Positions 9,357 through 17,553 of a stretch of DNA of 64,000 nt are shown here, piece by piece. The number at the start of each line of letters is the position of its first letter. The stretch's first letter is position 1. Under the pieces are notes generated by a model, which worked only from the letters and a program-made list of their open reading frames with translations, was not told the origin of the DNA and did not search any database. Source of the stretch: Lysobacter sp. Root916 (GTDB taxonomy: Bacteria; Pseudomonadota; Gammaproteobacteria; Xanthomonadales; Xanthomonadaceae); contig NZ_LMJF01000018.1 of assembly GCF_001429785.1 (NCBI RefSeq), positions 26,293-90,292 of the forward strand. Direction: 5' to 3'. Position numbers and translations under genes: made by a program.

Positions 9357-10130
9357 TCAACGCCTCGGCGCGAAATACAGCGCCATTCCCACGCCCGCCT
9401 GCCAATCGACGCTATCCGCATCCAGTCCGCGCAGGAACGACACGTCGAACTGCAAGCGTGGCGTCGCCGCCCAGGTCAGGCCACCGCCCGCCACGCGCTG
9501 GCGCTGGGCGCCGCTACCGATGCCGGCTTCGACATAGCCGGCGACCCGTTCGGACACCTGGAATCCATAGCTCGGCGAGAACAGCCAGCCACCGCCGTCG
9601 CCCCAACTGCGGTCCAGGTACAAAGCGACGCTGCGATCGTTCCGCAGGTCCCACGCCGCAGTGATGCCCAAATCGTAAACATGGCCGCCATCGCCCACAG
9701 GGGCTTGGCCGACAGGCAGCGACGCGGTCGCCAGCACGCCTACGGAAAAGGCATCGCCGCCTGTGCTGGGCACCCATTTCAGGCCGAGCCGGCCATCGCC
9801 ACCGCCGTGTTGGCTGGTGCGCGCACCGAGGCCGCGCCGACGCACGCCGCCGTAGCTGTCCGCACCCAGTTGCAGTTCGACGGTTTCGGCCAGCCCGAAA
9901 CGCAGCAACGTGTCGGCGACCCAGGTACGCGTGCGCACCCCCTCGCTGTTGTCCCAGCTGGCGTCGGGCAATCCCTGTTCCCAGGCGATGCCGCCGCGCG
10001 GCAGGGTATCGGTTCCGAAGGCGATGCCCGGGCGGTCGAAGCCGGGCGCATCGTCGGCCCGGACCGGCGCAGCGACGGCGAGGCCCAGGAGGCACCAAGC
10101 GCTGGCCAGCATGAGGTCGAAGCGCTTCAT
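9357..10130 (-). CDS. Outer-membrane transporter-like protein (phenol MetA-type)
   Basis: 257 residues with a signal peptide (MLASAWCLLGLAVAAPVRA) and a beta-barrel-like alternation ending in an aromatic strand (VGMALYFAPRR). The composition and the segment RPGIAFGTDTLPRGGIAWEQ match the MetA-pathway-of-phenol-degradation type outer-membrane transporter family. A role in uptake of hydrophobic compounds is inferred from the family only. It stands alone. Confidence 0.65.
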   Translation of the reverse strand: MKRFDLMLASAWCLLGLAVAAPVRADDAPGFDRPGIAFGTDTLPRGGIAWEQGLPDASWDNSEGVRTRTWVADTLLRFGLAETVELQLGADSYGGVRRRGLGARTSQHGGGDGRLGLKWVPSTGGDAFSVGVLATASLPVGQAPVGDGGHVYDLGITAAWDLRNDRSVALYLDRSWGDGGGWLFSPSYGFQVSERVAGYVEAGIGSGAQRQRVAGGGLTWAATPRLQFDVSFLRGLDADSVDWQAGVGMALYFAPRR

Positions 10131-10529
10131 CGCGGCTCGATGACCAAGTCGTAGCGGATGTTGCCCTTATAACACCCGCGGCACCGACCGCCACCGGGCC
10201 TATCCTGAAGATCGCAACGAAACAGGCGTGTATCAGGCCGCCTATCGGAGCATCGAGCGCCACACCGTTAGCGCCTACGCAGCGCGAGCGGATGCGCTAG
10301 CCATCGGCGCAAGCGCCGCCCTGTCGATCGCAGGCGGGACTGCGCGCTCATCCGTCCGCCGTAATGCGGACAGGGCCGGGCGCCCCGTCCCCACCTTCGC
10401 CAGAGCCACGCCACATCGGCGCCCACCGCGGTCGGGCGCGACCATCATCGCCCTGCGCGCAGGCCGGCGGATCCGCAACGAAAACGGGCGGCCAGCGGCC
10501 GCCCGTTCAAGCTGCGTGCGCGCCTGAGT
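10131..10529. other. Intergenic region without a credible gene
   Basis: A 399-bp gap between two minus-strand units. It contains the terminator at 10483-10507 and the upstream region of the transporter gene. Open frames here are low-complexity arginine/alanine shadows. Confidence 0.5.
10483..10507 (-). terminator. Rho-independent terminator of the paralog cluster
   Basis: AACGGGCGGCC (10483-10493), loop AGC, GGCCGCCCGTT (10497-10507): an 11-bp perfect stem. On the minus strand it is followed by TTTTCGTT. It lies 23 bp downstream of the last of the four paralogs. Confidence 0.8.
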
Positions 10530-11003
10530 TCAGTTGCTCTTGCAGTCCGCGCAGGCGCCGCGGGCATCCATGCGATTGCGCGCGGCATCGCGCTCCTCGC
10601 GCATCTGCGCGACGGTCTTGCAGACGCGCTCCTTGCGCGTGCTGCCCAGGATCGGGCGGCGCTCGCAGACCATGCGCTCGTCGTCGGTCTGGTTGATCGC
10701 CGCTTCGATCCACTCCAGCGCATTGAAGACTTCGGTCTTCTGCGCTTCGTTGAGATCGTTGGTGGATTGCTTGCCGTCGAGCAGGCGCAGCACTTCGCCC
10801 TGCTTGTTCAGCAGTTGCGAACGGGTGTCGGCGGAGAGGTCCTTGTAGCGGCCGGTGCGCGCTTCGACGCCGCTGCGGATCTCGGCCTGCTGGCTGCGAA
10901 TGGACTCGACCTGCAGCACGTTGCGGTCGACCGAAGCGAACGCCAGCGGCGCCGCCAGCAAGCCGCCTAGGATGAGGGCCATCATTGCTTTCTTCATCGA
11001 CAT
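10530..11003 (-). CDS. Periplasmic tandem paralog 1 (unknown family)
   Basis: 157 residues with a signal peptide (MMALILGGLLAAPLAFA). The mature part shares with its three neighbours a helical core: RYKDLSADTRSQLLNKQ, then VFNALEWIEAAIN, then DDERMVC...SRKERVCKT-like spacing of two cysteines 14 residues apart (here ERMVCERR and ERVCKTV). This copy alone ends in ACADCKSN, adding a CxxC pair. Function unknown; a disulfide-stabilised periplasmic protein is likely. MSMKK and MKK are alternative starts 6 bases apart. Confidence 0.75.
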   Translation of the reverse strand: MSMKKAMMALILGGLLAAPLAFASVDRNVLQVESIRSQQAEIRSGVEARTGRYKDLSADTRSQLLNKQGEVLRLLDGKQSTNDLNEAQKTEVFNALEWIEAAINQTDDERMVCERRPILGSTRKERVCKTVAQMREERDAARNRMDARGACADCKSN

Positions 11004-11194
11004 GGGTACGGTCCGTGGGCTTTCGGGGCCACCGAACATACTTTGCCGAATCTGCCGTGTCGACTGCCTACAGGCACATTTTTTCAGTTATGCGCCGAGT
11101 CGAATATGCGCGTAGCCGCACCGGTTGAGGCCGCTCTATTCGGCCCCGGGAGAGACGTGCAGGAGGCGCCAGGCCCGCCTGCACGCAGTCGGCA

Positions 11195-11650
11195 TCAACG
11201 CCGATTCTGAACGTCGGCCCGGTCCAGCTCGTCGCGAGCGGCCTCGCGGGCCTCGCGCTCTTGCGCCACGGTCCGGCAGACCCGGGTAATGCGGGTGCTG
11301 CCGATGGTTTTCTCGCGCTTGCAGACCATGCGCTCGTCCTCGGCGTTGTTGATCGCGGCTTCGATCCACTCCAGGCGGTTGAACACCTGCACCTGCTGTT
11401 CCTGGCTCAGGTCGCCGGAGCTGTTCTTGCCTTCGATCATGGCCAGGACTTCGGCCTGCTTGGACAACAGCTCGCTGCGGGTGCTCGCCGGCATGTCCTT
11501 GTAACGCCCGCGCTGGGCGATCACGTCGTCGTGGATCTGCTTTTGCTGAGCGGTGATGGCCGAGATCGCCAACGGCGGACGGGGCGCCACGTCACTCGCG
11601 GCCGCAGCCGTGGACGCCAGCAATACCGCCGCAAAAATCAAACCACGCAT
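11195..11650 (-). CDS. Periplasmic tandem paralog 2
   Basis: 151 residues, signal peptide (MRGLIFAAVLLASTAAAA). It keeps the shared core RGRYKDMPASTRSELLSKQ, VFNRLEWIEAAIN, DERMVC and RVCRTV. It is closer to paralog 3 than to 1 and 4 (RPPLAISAITAQQKQI resembles PPLPILAIVEQQKQI). A GTGCAGG...CCTGCAC hairpin (11157-11184) follows its stop, which suggests an independent transcript. Confidence 0.75.
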   Translation of the reverse strand: MRGLIFAAVLLASTAAAASDVAPRPPLAISAITAQQKQIHDDVIAQRGRYKDMPASTRSELLSKQAEVLAMIEGKNSSGDLSQEQQVQVFNRLEWIEAAINNAEDERMVCKREKTIGSTRITRVCRTVAQEREAREAARDELDRADVQNRR

Positions 11651-11812
11651 GAACTTCGCTCCCCGCGCACCCGGTTATTCGGAACGAATCACGCTAGCGG
11701 GCTTACCAGCCGCTGTCGATTGGCAATATTTACGTAAAAACAGTGGAGTGAACGCACAAGAATCGGGCAGACACGCGACGCCGGAGCGCTCGCCCGTCGC
11801 CCCAGGTCCGCT

Positions 11813-12280
11813 TCAGATTTCCTGGCCGCCGACCTGACGCGGGCGCCGATCCAGGTTGCGGTTCGCGCTTTCCTTTGCCTTGCGCTCGTCGGCCACCGTG
11901 CGGCAGGTGCGCACCATGCGATTGCTGCCCAGGGTTCGCTCGAGCCGGCAGATCATGCGCTCTTCTTCGGTGTCGTTGACGGCGGCTTCGATCCATTCCA
12001 GGCGATTGAACACTTCCACCTGCTCGCGCCGGCTGAGATCGGCCGTGCTGGCCTTGTCTTCCACCAGACTCAGGATCTCGACCTGCTTGGACAACAGTTC
12101 GGCGCGGGTCGCCAAGGGCAACTGGCCGTAGCGGCCGCGGCGGGCGACGTCGTCGGCGCGGATCTGCTTTTGCTGCTCCACGATCGCCAGGATCGGCAGC
12201 GGCGGAGGCGACTGCGCCTGCTCGCCGGCGACGGCGGTGGACGCCGCCCACAGTAAGGTCCAACTGGCCAATGCACGCAT
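11813..12280 (-). CDS. Periplasmic tandem paralog 3
   Basis: 155 residues, signal peptide (LASWTLLWAASTAVAGEQA). Shared core: RGRYGQLPLATRAELLSKQ, VFNRLEWIEAAVN, EERMICRLE and RTCRTV. The start at 12280 places the signal peptide at the N-terminus; an ATG 14 codons earlier is less likely. Function unknown. Confidence 0.75.
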   Translation of the reverse strand: MRALASWTLLWAASTAVAGEQAQSPPPLPILAIVEQQKQIRADDVARRGRYGQLPLATRAELLSKQVEILSLVEDKASTADLSRREQVEVFNRLEWIEAAVNDTEEERMICRLERTLGSNRMVRTCRTVADERKAKESANRNLDRRPRQVGGQEI

Positions 12281-12452
12281 CGCCGTCCCCGAAGTCGGTG
12301 CCCACAGCCGGGCTGCGCCCACTTTAGCGATGCCGACGGCGGCGGTCGATGGTCTGGCGCCGTTCGCGCGCAGCCCCGGCCCGCCAGGCCCCGATCGGGC
12401 AGACCTGTCCCGGCGCTAGCGCTGCGCCACTACGGACCGGGTACCAGTCGCG

Positions 12453-12507
12453 AGTAACGAGTTGTCAGTAACGAGCAACCAGTGGCTGGCCACTCGTTAC
12501 TCGTTAC
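12453..12507. repeat. Interleaved direct and inverted 9-mer repeats
   Basis: AGTAACGAG occurs twice forward (12453-12461, 12467-12475). Its complement CTCGTTACT/CTCGTTAC occurs twice (12493-12501, 12500-12507), with an inner AGTGG/CCACT stem. This makes a long hairpin just past the stop of paralog 4 (12513), perhaps a terminator or REP-like unit. Confidence 0.6.
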
Positions 12508-12512
12508 AGGCT

Positions 12513-12959
12513 CTACTGCCGCACTTCGCGATTATCCAAGCGATCCCGAGTGGCTTCGCGCTCGGCGCGCATCTGGCCGGCGGTCTTGCACACGCGCTCC
12601 TTGCGGGTGCTGCCCAGCACCGGGCGGCGCTCGCAGATCATGCGCTCGTCGTCGGCCTTGTTGATGGCCGCCTCGATCCATTCCAGGGTGTTGAAGACGT
12701 CCGTCTTCTGGTCTTCGTTGAGGTCCTGGGTCGACTGCTTGCCCTGCATCAGCTGGAACAGGTGATCCTGCTTGGCCAGCAATTCGCCGCGGGTGCCCAC
12801 CGACATGTCCTTGTAACGGCCGTTGCCGGCCTGGACCGCGGTGCGGATTTCGGTCTGCTGGGAACGGATCGATTCGAACTGCAGCACGCCGCGATCGACC
12901 GACGCGAACGCGACCGGGGCCATCAGCAACAGCGACAAGGCCCAAACACGGAACTTCAT
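12513..12959 (-). CDS. Periplasmic tandem paralog 4
   Basis: 148 residues, signal peptide (WALSLLLMAPVAFA). It is nearly a duplicate of paralog 1 (SVDRGVLQFESIRSQQTEI against SVDRNVLQVESIRSQQAEI) and keeps FNTLEWIEAAIN, DERMIC and RVCKTA, but lacks the CxxC tail. The four genes probably arose as two rounds of duplication (1/4 and 2/3). Function unknown. Confidence 0.75.
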   Translation of the reverse strand: MKFRVWALSLLLMAPVAFASVDRGVLQFESIRSQQTEIRTAVQAGNGRYKDMSVGTRGELLAKQDHLFQLMQGKQSTQDLNEDQKTDVFNTLEWIEAAINKADDERMICERRPVLGSTRKERVCKTAGQMRAEREATRDRLDNREVRQ

Positions 12960-13325
12960 GGCTCGACTCCTGGGGTACGGATAGCTGGATTGCGAGCGAC
13001 CGACGTTACGCGCGCAAAATGTGAGCTTCAACCTTAATCGAACGCCGGCGCAGCGCCGGGCCGGGCATGCCGATTCCGACTAAAACCTAATATCGTCATG
13101 GGCTTAGCGCTAAGGACATCGGCGCCCGAAGCGCAGGACCGGCGACCCCTGGGCGCCACGCCGATGCGATCAACCGTGCCCGACCTGCGCCGAACCGTGG
13201 CCGGCAGGCAGGCGCCGCTGCGTGGGCCGGGCCAGGAAACGACCGGCCCGACCTGGCCCGCATTCAGGATCCACCGGCGTCGGCCATGCCCCTGAGGAGC
13301 CCTCGTGCAGCGCCAGCCATCCCCG

Positions 13326-14492
13326 CTAGGACGGCCAGACCGCCCCGCCCGGGTCGAACTCGGCGGTGCGCCGTTCGGCCGCGCGCCAGCCGAAGCCGCA
13401 GACCGCCAGCGGACCTTCCTGCAGCGGGTCCAGGCCGAATGCGCGCTCGATGTCGACCTCGTTGATCGCGCAGGTCACGAACGCGCCCAGGCCCAGCTCG
13501 GTCGCGCTCAGGTACAGGGTCTGCGAGAGGTGGCCGCTGTCCAGCACCAGCGCGCGGTAGGCCTTGGCGTGGTGGCGGTACTTCCAGAAGCAGCGCGCGT
13601 ACCGCGGCGTCAGCACCGCCAGCGCGTGCGCATCGGCGAACCAGTGCTGGCCGGCGAGCGCGCGCAAGGCGAATGCCGACAGCGCTTCGTCCGGCGCCGG
13701 CAAGGGCTCCAGCGCGTGCGCGACCGGGTGGTAGTGATACAGCCCGGGCGTCACGCCCTCGACGTTTTGCACGACCAGATAGGCCTCGGTGGGGTGCAGG
13801 CCGCCGGCCGAGGGCGTGTGCTTTTTCAGGAACACCGCGTCGTCGTGGGTGCGCAGCTGGGCCTGAGCGGCGAACGTGCGTTGCAACATGTGCGCGAACA
13901 GGACCTGCGGCAGCGGCCGTTCACGGTCGAAGTTTCGGCAGGTGGCGCGACGCGCGAGCAAGGCGTCGAACGCGTCGGGCGCGATTTCCGGCAAGGCGAT
14001 GCGCGACTGCGGCACGACCCGTTCGTGCACCGGTGGCGGCGGCGCGCCGAGTTTGTCGAGCAGGCCGGACACGGTGGTCATGTCCTTGGCCTCCATGTCG
14101 GCGACGCCGTCCACGCCGTCCCAGCGCGCCTGCCGATGCAGCAGCGCCGACGCCGGCCACCAATGGCCATCGCGCACGGCCTGATCGCGCGCGCGGTGCG
14201 CGCCATCGGCCGCGTCCTCGTCGATCAGCAGGCCGACCTCGAGCAAACGCGCCAGCGCGTCGGCCGGCGCCGCGGCCAGCGTCTCGGCCGAACTCCACTC
14301 GCCCGGACTGACGCCGCCCAGCAATTCGCGCTCGTCGGCGTCGATCTCGACTTCGCCCTCCAGATGCGCCGCCAGGGCCAGCCAACGTCGGCTGCGCCGC
14401 AGTCCGGCGCCGCCGCTGAGCAGGGATCGCAGATCGAAGCCGATCTCCTCGCGCGGTTCCAGGAACACCACCGCGCATCGCCGCACCCGCAT
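13326..14492 (-). CDS. SagB-like peptide maturation dehydrogenase
   Basis: 388 residues. The C-terminal two thirds are a nitroreductase-type FMN fold with the SagB signature SAGGLHPTEAYLVVQ near residue 225 and GLYHYHPVAHALE after it. The first 130 residues are family-specific. SagB enzymes oxidise azolines to azoles in RiPPs. This subtype corresponds to what I recall as the putative peptide maturation dehydrogenase of the mod_pep systems. It diverges from the precursor gene at 14605 with an inverted repeat between. No YcaO cyclodehydratase is seen in the window, so the exact reaction is open. Confidence 0.8.
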   Translation of the reverse strand: MRVRRCAVVFLEPREEIGFDLRSLLSGGAGLRRSRRWLALAAHLEGEVEIDADERELLGGVSPGEWSSAETLAAAPADALARLLEVGLLIDEDAADGAHRARDQAVRDGHWWPASALLHRQARWDGVDGVADMEAKDMTTVSGLLDKLGAPPPPVHERVVPQSRIALPEIAPDAFDALLARRATCRNFDRERPLPQVLFAHMLQRTFAAQAQLRTHDDAVFLKKHTPSAGGLHPTEAYLVVQNVEGVTPGLYHYHPVAHALEPLPAPDEALSAFALRALAGQHWFADAHALAVLTPRYARCFWKYRHHAKAYRALVLDSGHLSQTLYLSATELGLGAFVTCAINEVDIERAFGLDPLQEGPLAVCGFGWRAAERRTAEFDPGGAVWPS

Positions 14493-14530
14493 ATTCAGCT
14501 CCCGCGCCGCATTTTTTACGGAGTTTGAGG

Positions 14531-14550
14531 TTGTCCCGTACGTGGGACAA
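14531..14550. promoter_or_regulatory. Inverted repeat in the divergent RiPP promoter
   Basis: TTGTCCC (14531-14537), GTACGT, GGGACAA (14544-14550): perfect 7-bp arms with a 6-bp spacer, midway between the dehydrogenase and precursor starts. It does not match the CRP/Clp half site TGTGA. A dedicated operator is likely. Confidence 0.55.
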
Positions 14551-14604
14551 GGATAGATTCGTCGCCTATCGGGGCCGCAACAGGCTCTGCTAGGGGGAGT
14601 ACCG

Positions 14605-14931
14605 ATGGGCAACGACAACACCAAGGGGCATCCGCCTCTGGATCCGAAGGTCGCCGACAAGCTGCTCGACAAGCTCGGCAACGACGATCATTTCCGCGAA
14701 CTGTTCGTTCAGGATCCGGCGGCGGCGCTGGGCCGGGTCGGGCTGGCGCCCGCACAGACCAAGGCCGCGCTATCGGACACGAGCTGCATGATGGTGGCGA
14801 ATATCGCCCCCAAGGAAGAAATCCAGGCCTCGCGGGACGAGCTGCGCAGCTACCTGACGTCGCAGGACACCCACACGGTGGTTCACTGCTTCGAAGCGGG
14901 CAGCGTCGCGTCCAGCCTGCGCATCAAGTAA
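14605..14931 (+). CDS. Putative modified-peptide (RiPP) precursor, Nif11-like leader
   Basis: 108 residues with a strong ribosome site (AGGGGGAG). Residues 17-48 form a Nif11/NHLP-like helical leader (LLDKLGNDDHFRELFVQDP, then AALGRVGL). The C-terminal part has two cysteines (Cys61 in SDTSCMMV, Cys95 in VVHCFEAG) and many Ser/Thr, possible modification sites. No Gly-Gly cleavage motif is obvious. It is flanked by a SagB-like dehydrogenase and a cyclase/TPR protein, the composition of the putative peptide modification system. Its last 49 bases overlap the 3' end of the cyclase gene on the other strand. Confidence 0.78.
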   Translation: MGNDNTKGHPPLDPKVADKLLDKLGNDDHFRELFVQDPAAALGRVGLAPAQTKAALSDTSCMMVANIAPKEEIQASRDELRSYLTSQDTHTVVHCFEAGSVASSLRIK

Positions 14932-17519
14932 GGCGGCAAGGTCTCGCTCGCCCAGGCGCGGCGGAAGGCTTCGGCTTCCCGTCGCGCTTCGTCCGGGCGA
15001 CCGAGACCGACCAGGCGTTCGGCCGCGTCCAGCGGCGCCAGGCTGGCGTCGGCCACGCTCATCGCCTGCAGGGCCTGACCGCCCAACGGTTCGATATAGG
15101 CCAGGCCGCGGTGCGCGGCCAGCCAGCGGTCCTGCTTCAGCGCTTCCTCGGCCTTGCCGGCGTCGCGCAGCGCGTCGCGCAAGGCGACGCGCAACTGGAA
15201 CGGCTCGCTGCCGTCGACTTCGCGCGACAGCAGCGCAACCGCCTCGGCGGGCTTGCCGGACAGCCGCAGCTGTTCGGCCTTGGCCACGCTCAGCAACTTG
15301 ATCGCGCCGGCATGGCCGGACTCCTCGGCCATCGCGCTCAACTTCGGCAGCAGGCGCTCGCCGATCGCGCGGTCGCCGCTGCGCTGGCCCAGCCGCACCG
15401 CGGCCAGGGCCATCACCAATAGATCGTCGCGGTCGGCCTGGCCGGCCGGGTTGGCGGCGTCGGCGACGATCGCATCGGCGAGCGCGGCGATCTTGGCTGG
15501 CGGCACCGATTGGGGATCGCGCAGCAGATCGGTCCAGTAGTCGGCGATCGCGAACGGATAGCGCAACAGCGGGTTGGCGTCGCGCGCGGCCGCGGCGGCG
15601 CGGTCGGCGCTGCGCTGGGCGTCGCCGAGGCGGCCTTGGTCCAGCGGAATCGAGATGCGTTCGAACTCGTTGACCAGCGCGCCCAGGCTGCGGTCGTTGG
15701 CGGGCAGCGCGGCCAGGACCTTCTCGGCCTCGGGATAGCGGCGCAGGGTCGCCAGCGCGGCGGCGTGGCGGCGGGTGGGCGGATATTGGCCGGCGGTTTC
15801 GGCCTGCTTGAAGCTTTCCAGCGCCTGCGCCGGCCGCTCCTGGGCCAGGTAGACGCGGCCCTTGAGCTCCATGGCGATGTCGCGCAGGGCGTTCTGCGGC
15901 GCGGCGAACGCCTGCGCGCCGCGCAGTGCGGCGTCGTAGCGGCCGGACGTGAAATCGAACCAGGCCAAGCGGCTCTGGCCGGCGTAGTAGTCCGGATACA
16001 GGCCGGCCAGCAGCTTCCACTTGGGCGCGGCGCGGCGCGAGGGCTGCGGGCCGAATTCGGCCGCCCAGGCGTCCAGGTACAAGGCGTCGCGCGCGGGCAG
16101 GTGCTCGCGCAGGGCCAGCGCGCGCTTGAGCGAGGGCTGGGCGGCCGCGTTGTCGGCGTTGCTCACATACACGCGCATCACGCCCATGTGGGCGAGGGCG
16201 AAGTTCGGGTCCAGCTCCAGCGCGCGCTGGAAGTACTGCAGCGCTTCCGGGAACTGGCGCTTGGCGTAGGCCTTGGTGCCCAGCGCGTAGGCGCGCAGGG
16301 CGTCGAGATTCTTGGTGGTCACCTGCGGCAACGGCGCGGAGTCGTTGTCGATCGACTTCAGCGCCTCGCCCAACTTGTTGCGTAGGCTGGCGGTGACCTG
16401 ATCGATCGAGGACAGCGCCGAGCCGGCGCCGACGCCGTCGACGGACTCGGCGTAGACCGTGGTCTGGGTATGCGGATCGACCACCTCGGCGCTCACCCGC
16501 ACGCGGCCGCCGACTTCGGCCACCGTCGGCAGGATCACCGCGCGCGCGCCGTCGCGCAGCGCGATCTCGGAGGCGACCGAACGATCGAGGAAGGTGTCGG
16601 ACTTGCGCTGCATGCGCGCCAGGGTGTCGCGCGCCTTGAGGTCGGACAGCACGTTGACGTAGCGCGACTGCTCCAGACTGATCCGGAACGCCTGCTCCAG
16701 CGAATCGTCGAGCACGCTCTGGCCGGTGAGGTTGCGCAGGTCGCCCACCACCACCCAGTCGCGCTCGTTGAAGGCGATCGCCGGCTGCGGCTTGGTCACG
16801 AACCACACGCCCACGCCGATCGCGGCCAATACCGCGACCTCGGCCGCGAGTGCGGCCGGGCGCCGCCACAGCGGCACGTCGCGCCAGGCCTTGGGCGAGT
16901 TCGGCGGCGCGCGCAGCGGCGCGATGCCGGGCTCGCCGACTTCGTAGATCTCCTGCGAATCGGGCACGCCCTTGAAGCGCCAGCGCCCGTAGGACTTCCA
17001 CAACAGCTGTTGGCCGCGTTCGCCCAGCTCGCGCGCGGCGCGGTGCGCCAGCGGTTCGGCCACCGCCGACAGCAGGATCTGGCCGGGGCGCGCCATCGCC
17101 ATCAGGCGCCCGGCCATGGGCTTGGCCAGGCCTTCGACTTCCAGCGGCTTGGCGCCGACCTTGACCGCCTCGTCGCTGTTGCGCCAGGTCAGCACCTCGC
17201 CCACGTGCAGGCCGGCGCGCGCGAGCAGGGTCTGCTTGCGCTCGCGTCCGATCTCGCGCAGGCCGCGCTCGTAATCCAATGCGAAACCCAGGCCGTCGAT
17301 CGGGCGTTCGAACAACAGCAACAGGCCGTCGGAACGGTCGATCAGGCGACCGCGCCATTGCTGCTGCAGCTGCAGCACCAGGCGGTCGTGTTCGCGGAAC
17401 AGTTCCGCCGCGGGGCCGTCGCCGAGGCGTTCGACCAGGGTGGTCGAATCGCACAGGTCGGTCAGCAGCAGGGTGCGCAGCTGCGGCGCTTCCGGGTGAG
17501 GGCGGTGGGCATCATTCAT
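14883..17519 (-). CDS. Putative peptide modification system cyclase (class III cyclase + TPR)
   Basis: 878 residues. A class III adenylyl/guanylyl cyclase domain occupies residues 15-190, with metal-binding Asp21 (LLTDLCDST) and Asp64 (RSDGLLLLF), RAGLHVGE at 101-108 and Arg138. The usual transition-state Asn before that Arg is Pro134 (GLAKPMAGRL), so catalysis may be weak or altered. One membrane helix lies at 221-241. A TolB/FlgO-like domain spans about 250-390, and TPR-like helices run to the end. Cytoplasmic cyclase with periplasmic TPRs is the expected topology. It is 34 bp downstream of the cNMP-binding GGDEF gene and converges on the precursor gene. Confidence 0.8.
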   Translation of the reverse strand: MNDAHRPHPEAPQLRTLLLTDLCDSTTLVERLGDGPAAELFREHDRLVLQLQQQWRGRLIDRSDGLLLLFERPIDGLGFALDYERGLREIGRERKQTLLARAGLHVGEVLTWRNSDEAVKVGAKPLEVEGLAKPMAGRLMAMARPGQILLSAVAEPLAHRAARELGERGQQLLWKSYGRWRFKGVPDSQEIYEVGEPGIAPLRAPPNSPKAWRDVPLWRRPAALAAEVAVLAAIGVGVWFVTKPQPAIAFNERDWVVVGDLRNLTGQSVLDDSLEQAFRISLEQSRYVNVLSDLKARDTLARMQRKSDTFLDRSVASEIALRDGARAVILPTVAEVGGRVRVSAEVVDPHTQTTVYAESVDGVGAGSALSSIDQVTASLRNKLGEALKSIDNDSAPLPQVTTKNLDALRAYALGTKAYAKRQFPEALQYFQRALELDPNFALAHMGVMRVYVSNADNAAAQPSLKRALALREHLPARDALYLDAWAAEFGPQPSRRAAPKWKLLAGLYPDYYAGQSRLAWFDFTSGRYDAALRGAQAFAAPQNALRDIAMELKGRVYLAQERPAQALESFKQAETAGQYPPTRRHAAALATLRRYPEAEKVLAALPANDRSLGALVNEFERISIPLDQGRLGDAQRSADRAAAAARDANPLLRYPFAIADYWTDLLRDPQSVPPAKIAALADAIVADAANPAGQADRDDLLVMALAAVRLGQRSGDRAIGERLLPKLSAMAEESGHAGAIKLLSVAKAEQLRLSGKPAEAVALLSREVDGSEPFQLRVALRDALRDAGKAEEALKQDRWLAAHRGLAYIEPLGGQALQAMSVADASLAPLDAAERLVGLGRPDEARREAEAFRRAWASETLPPYLMRRLDATLPASKQ

Positions 17520-17553
17520 CGCGACGGCATCCTTGTTCGTTCGCGTGCGCCGG

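Noticed and set aside
12453..12507. CRISPR-like repeats
   Set aside because: Only 9-mers in mixed orientation with irregular spacing; this is a hairpin, not an array. No CRISPR array, rRNA or convincing tRNA was seen in the window.
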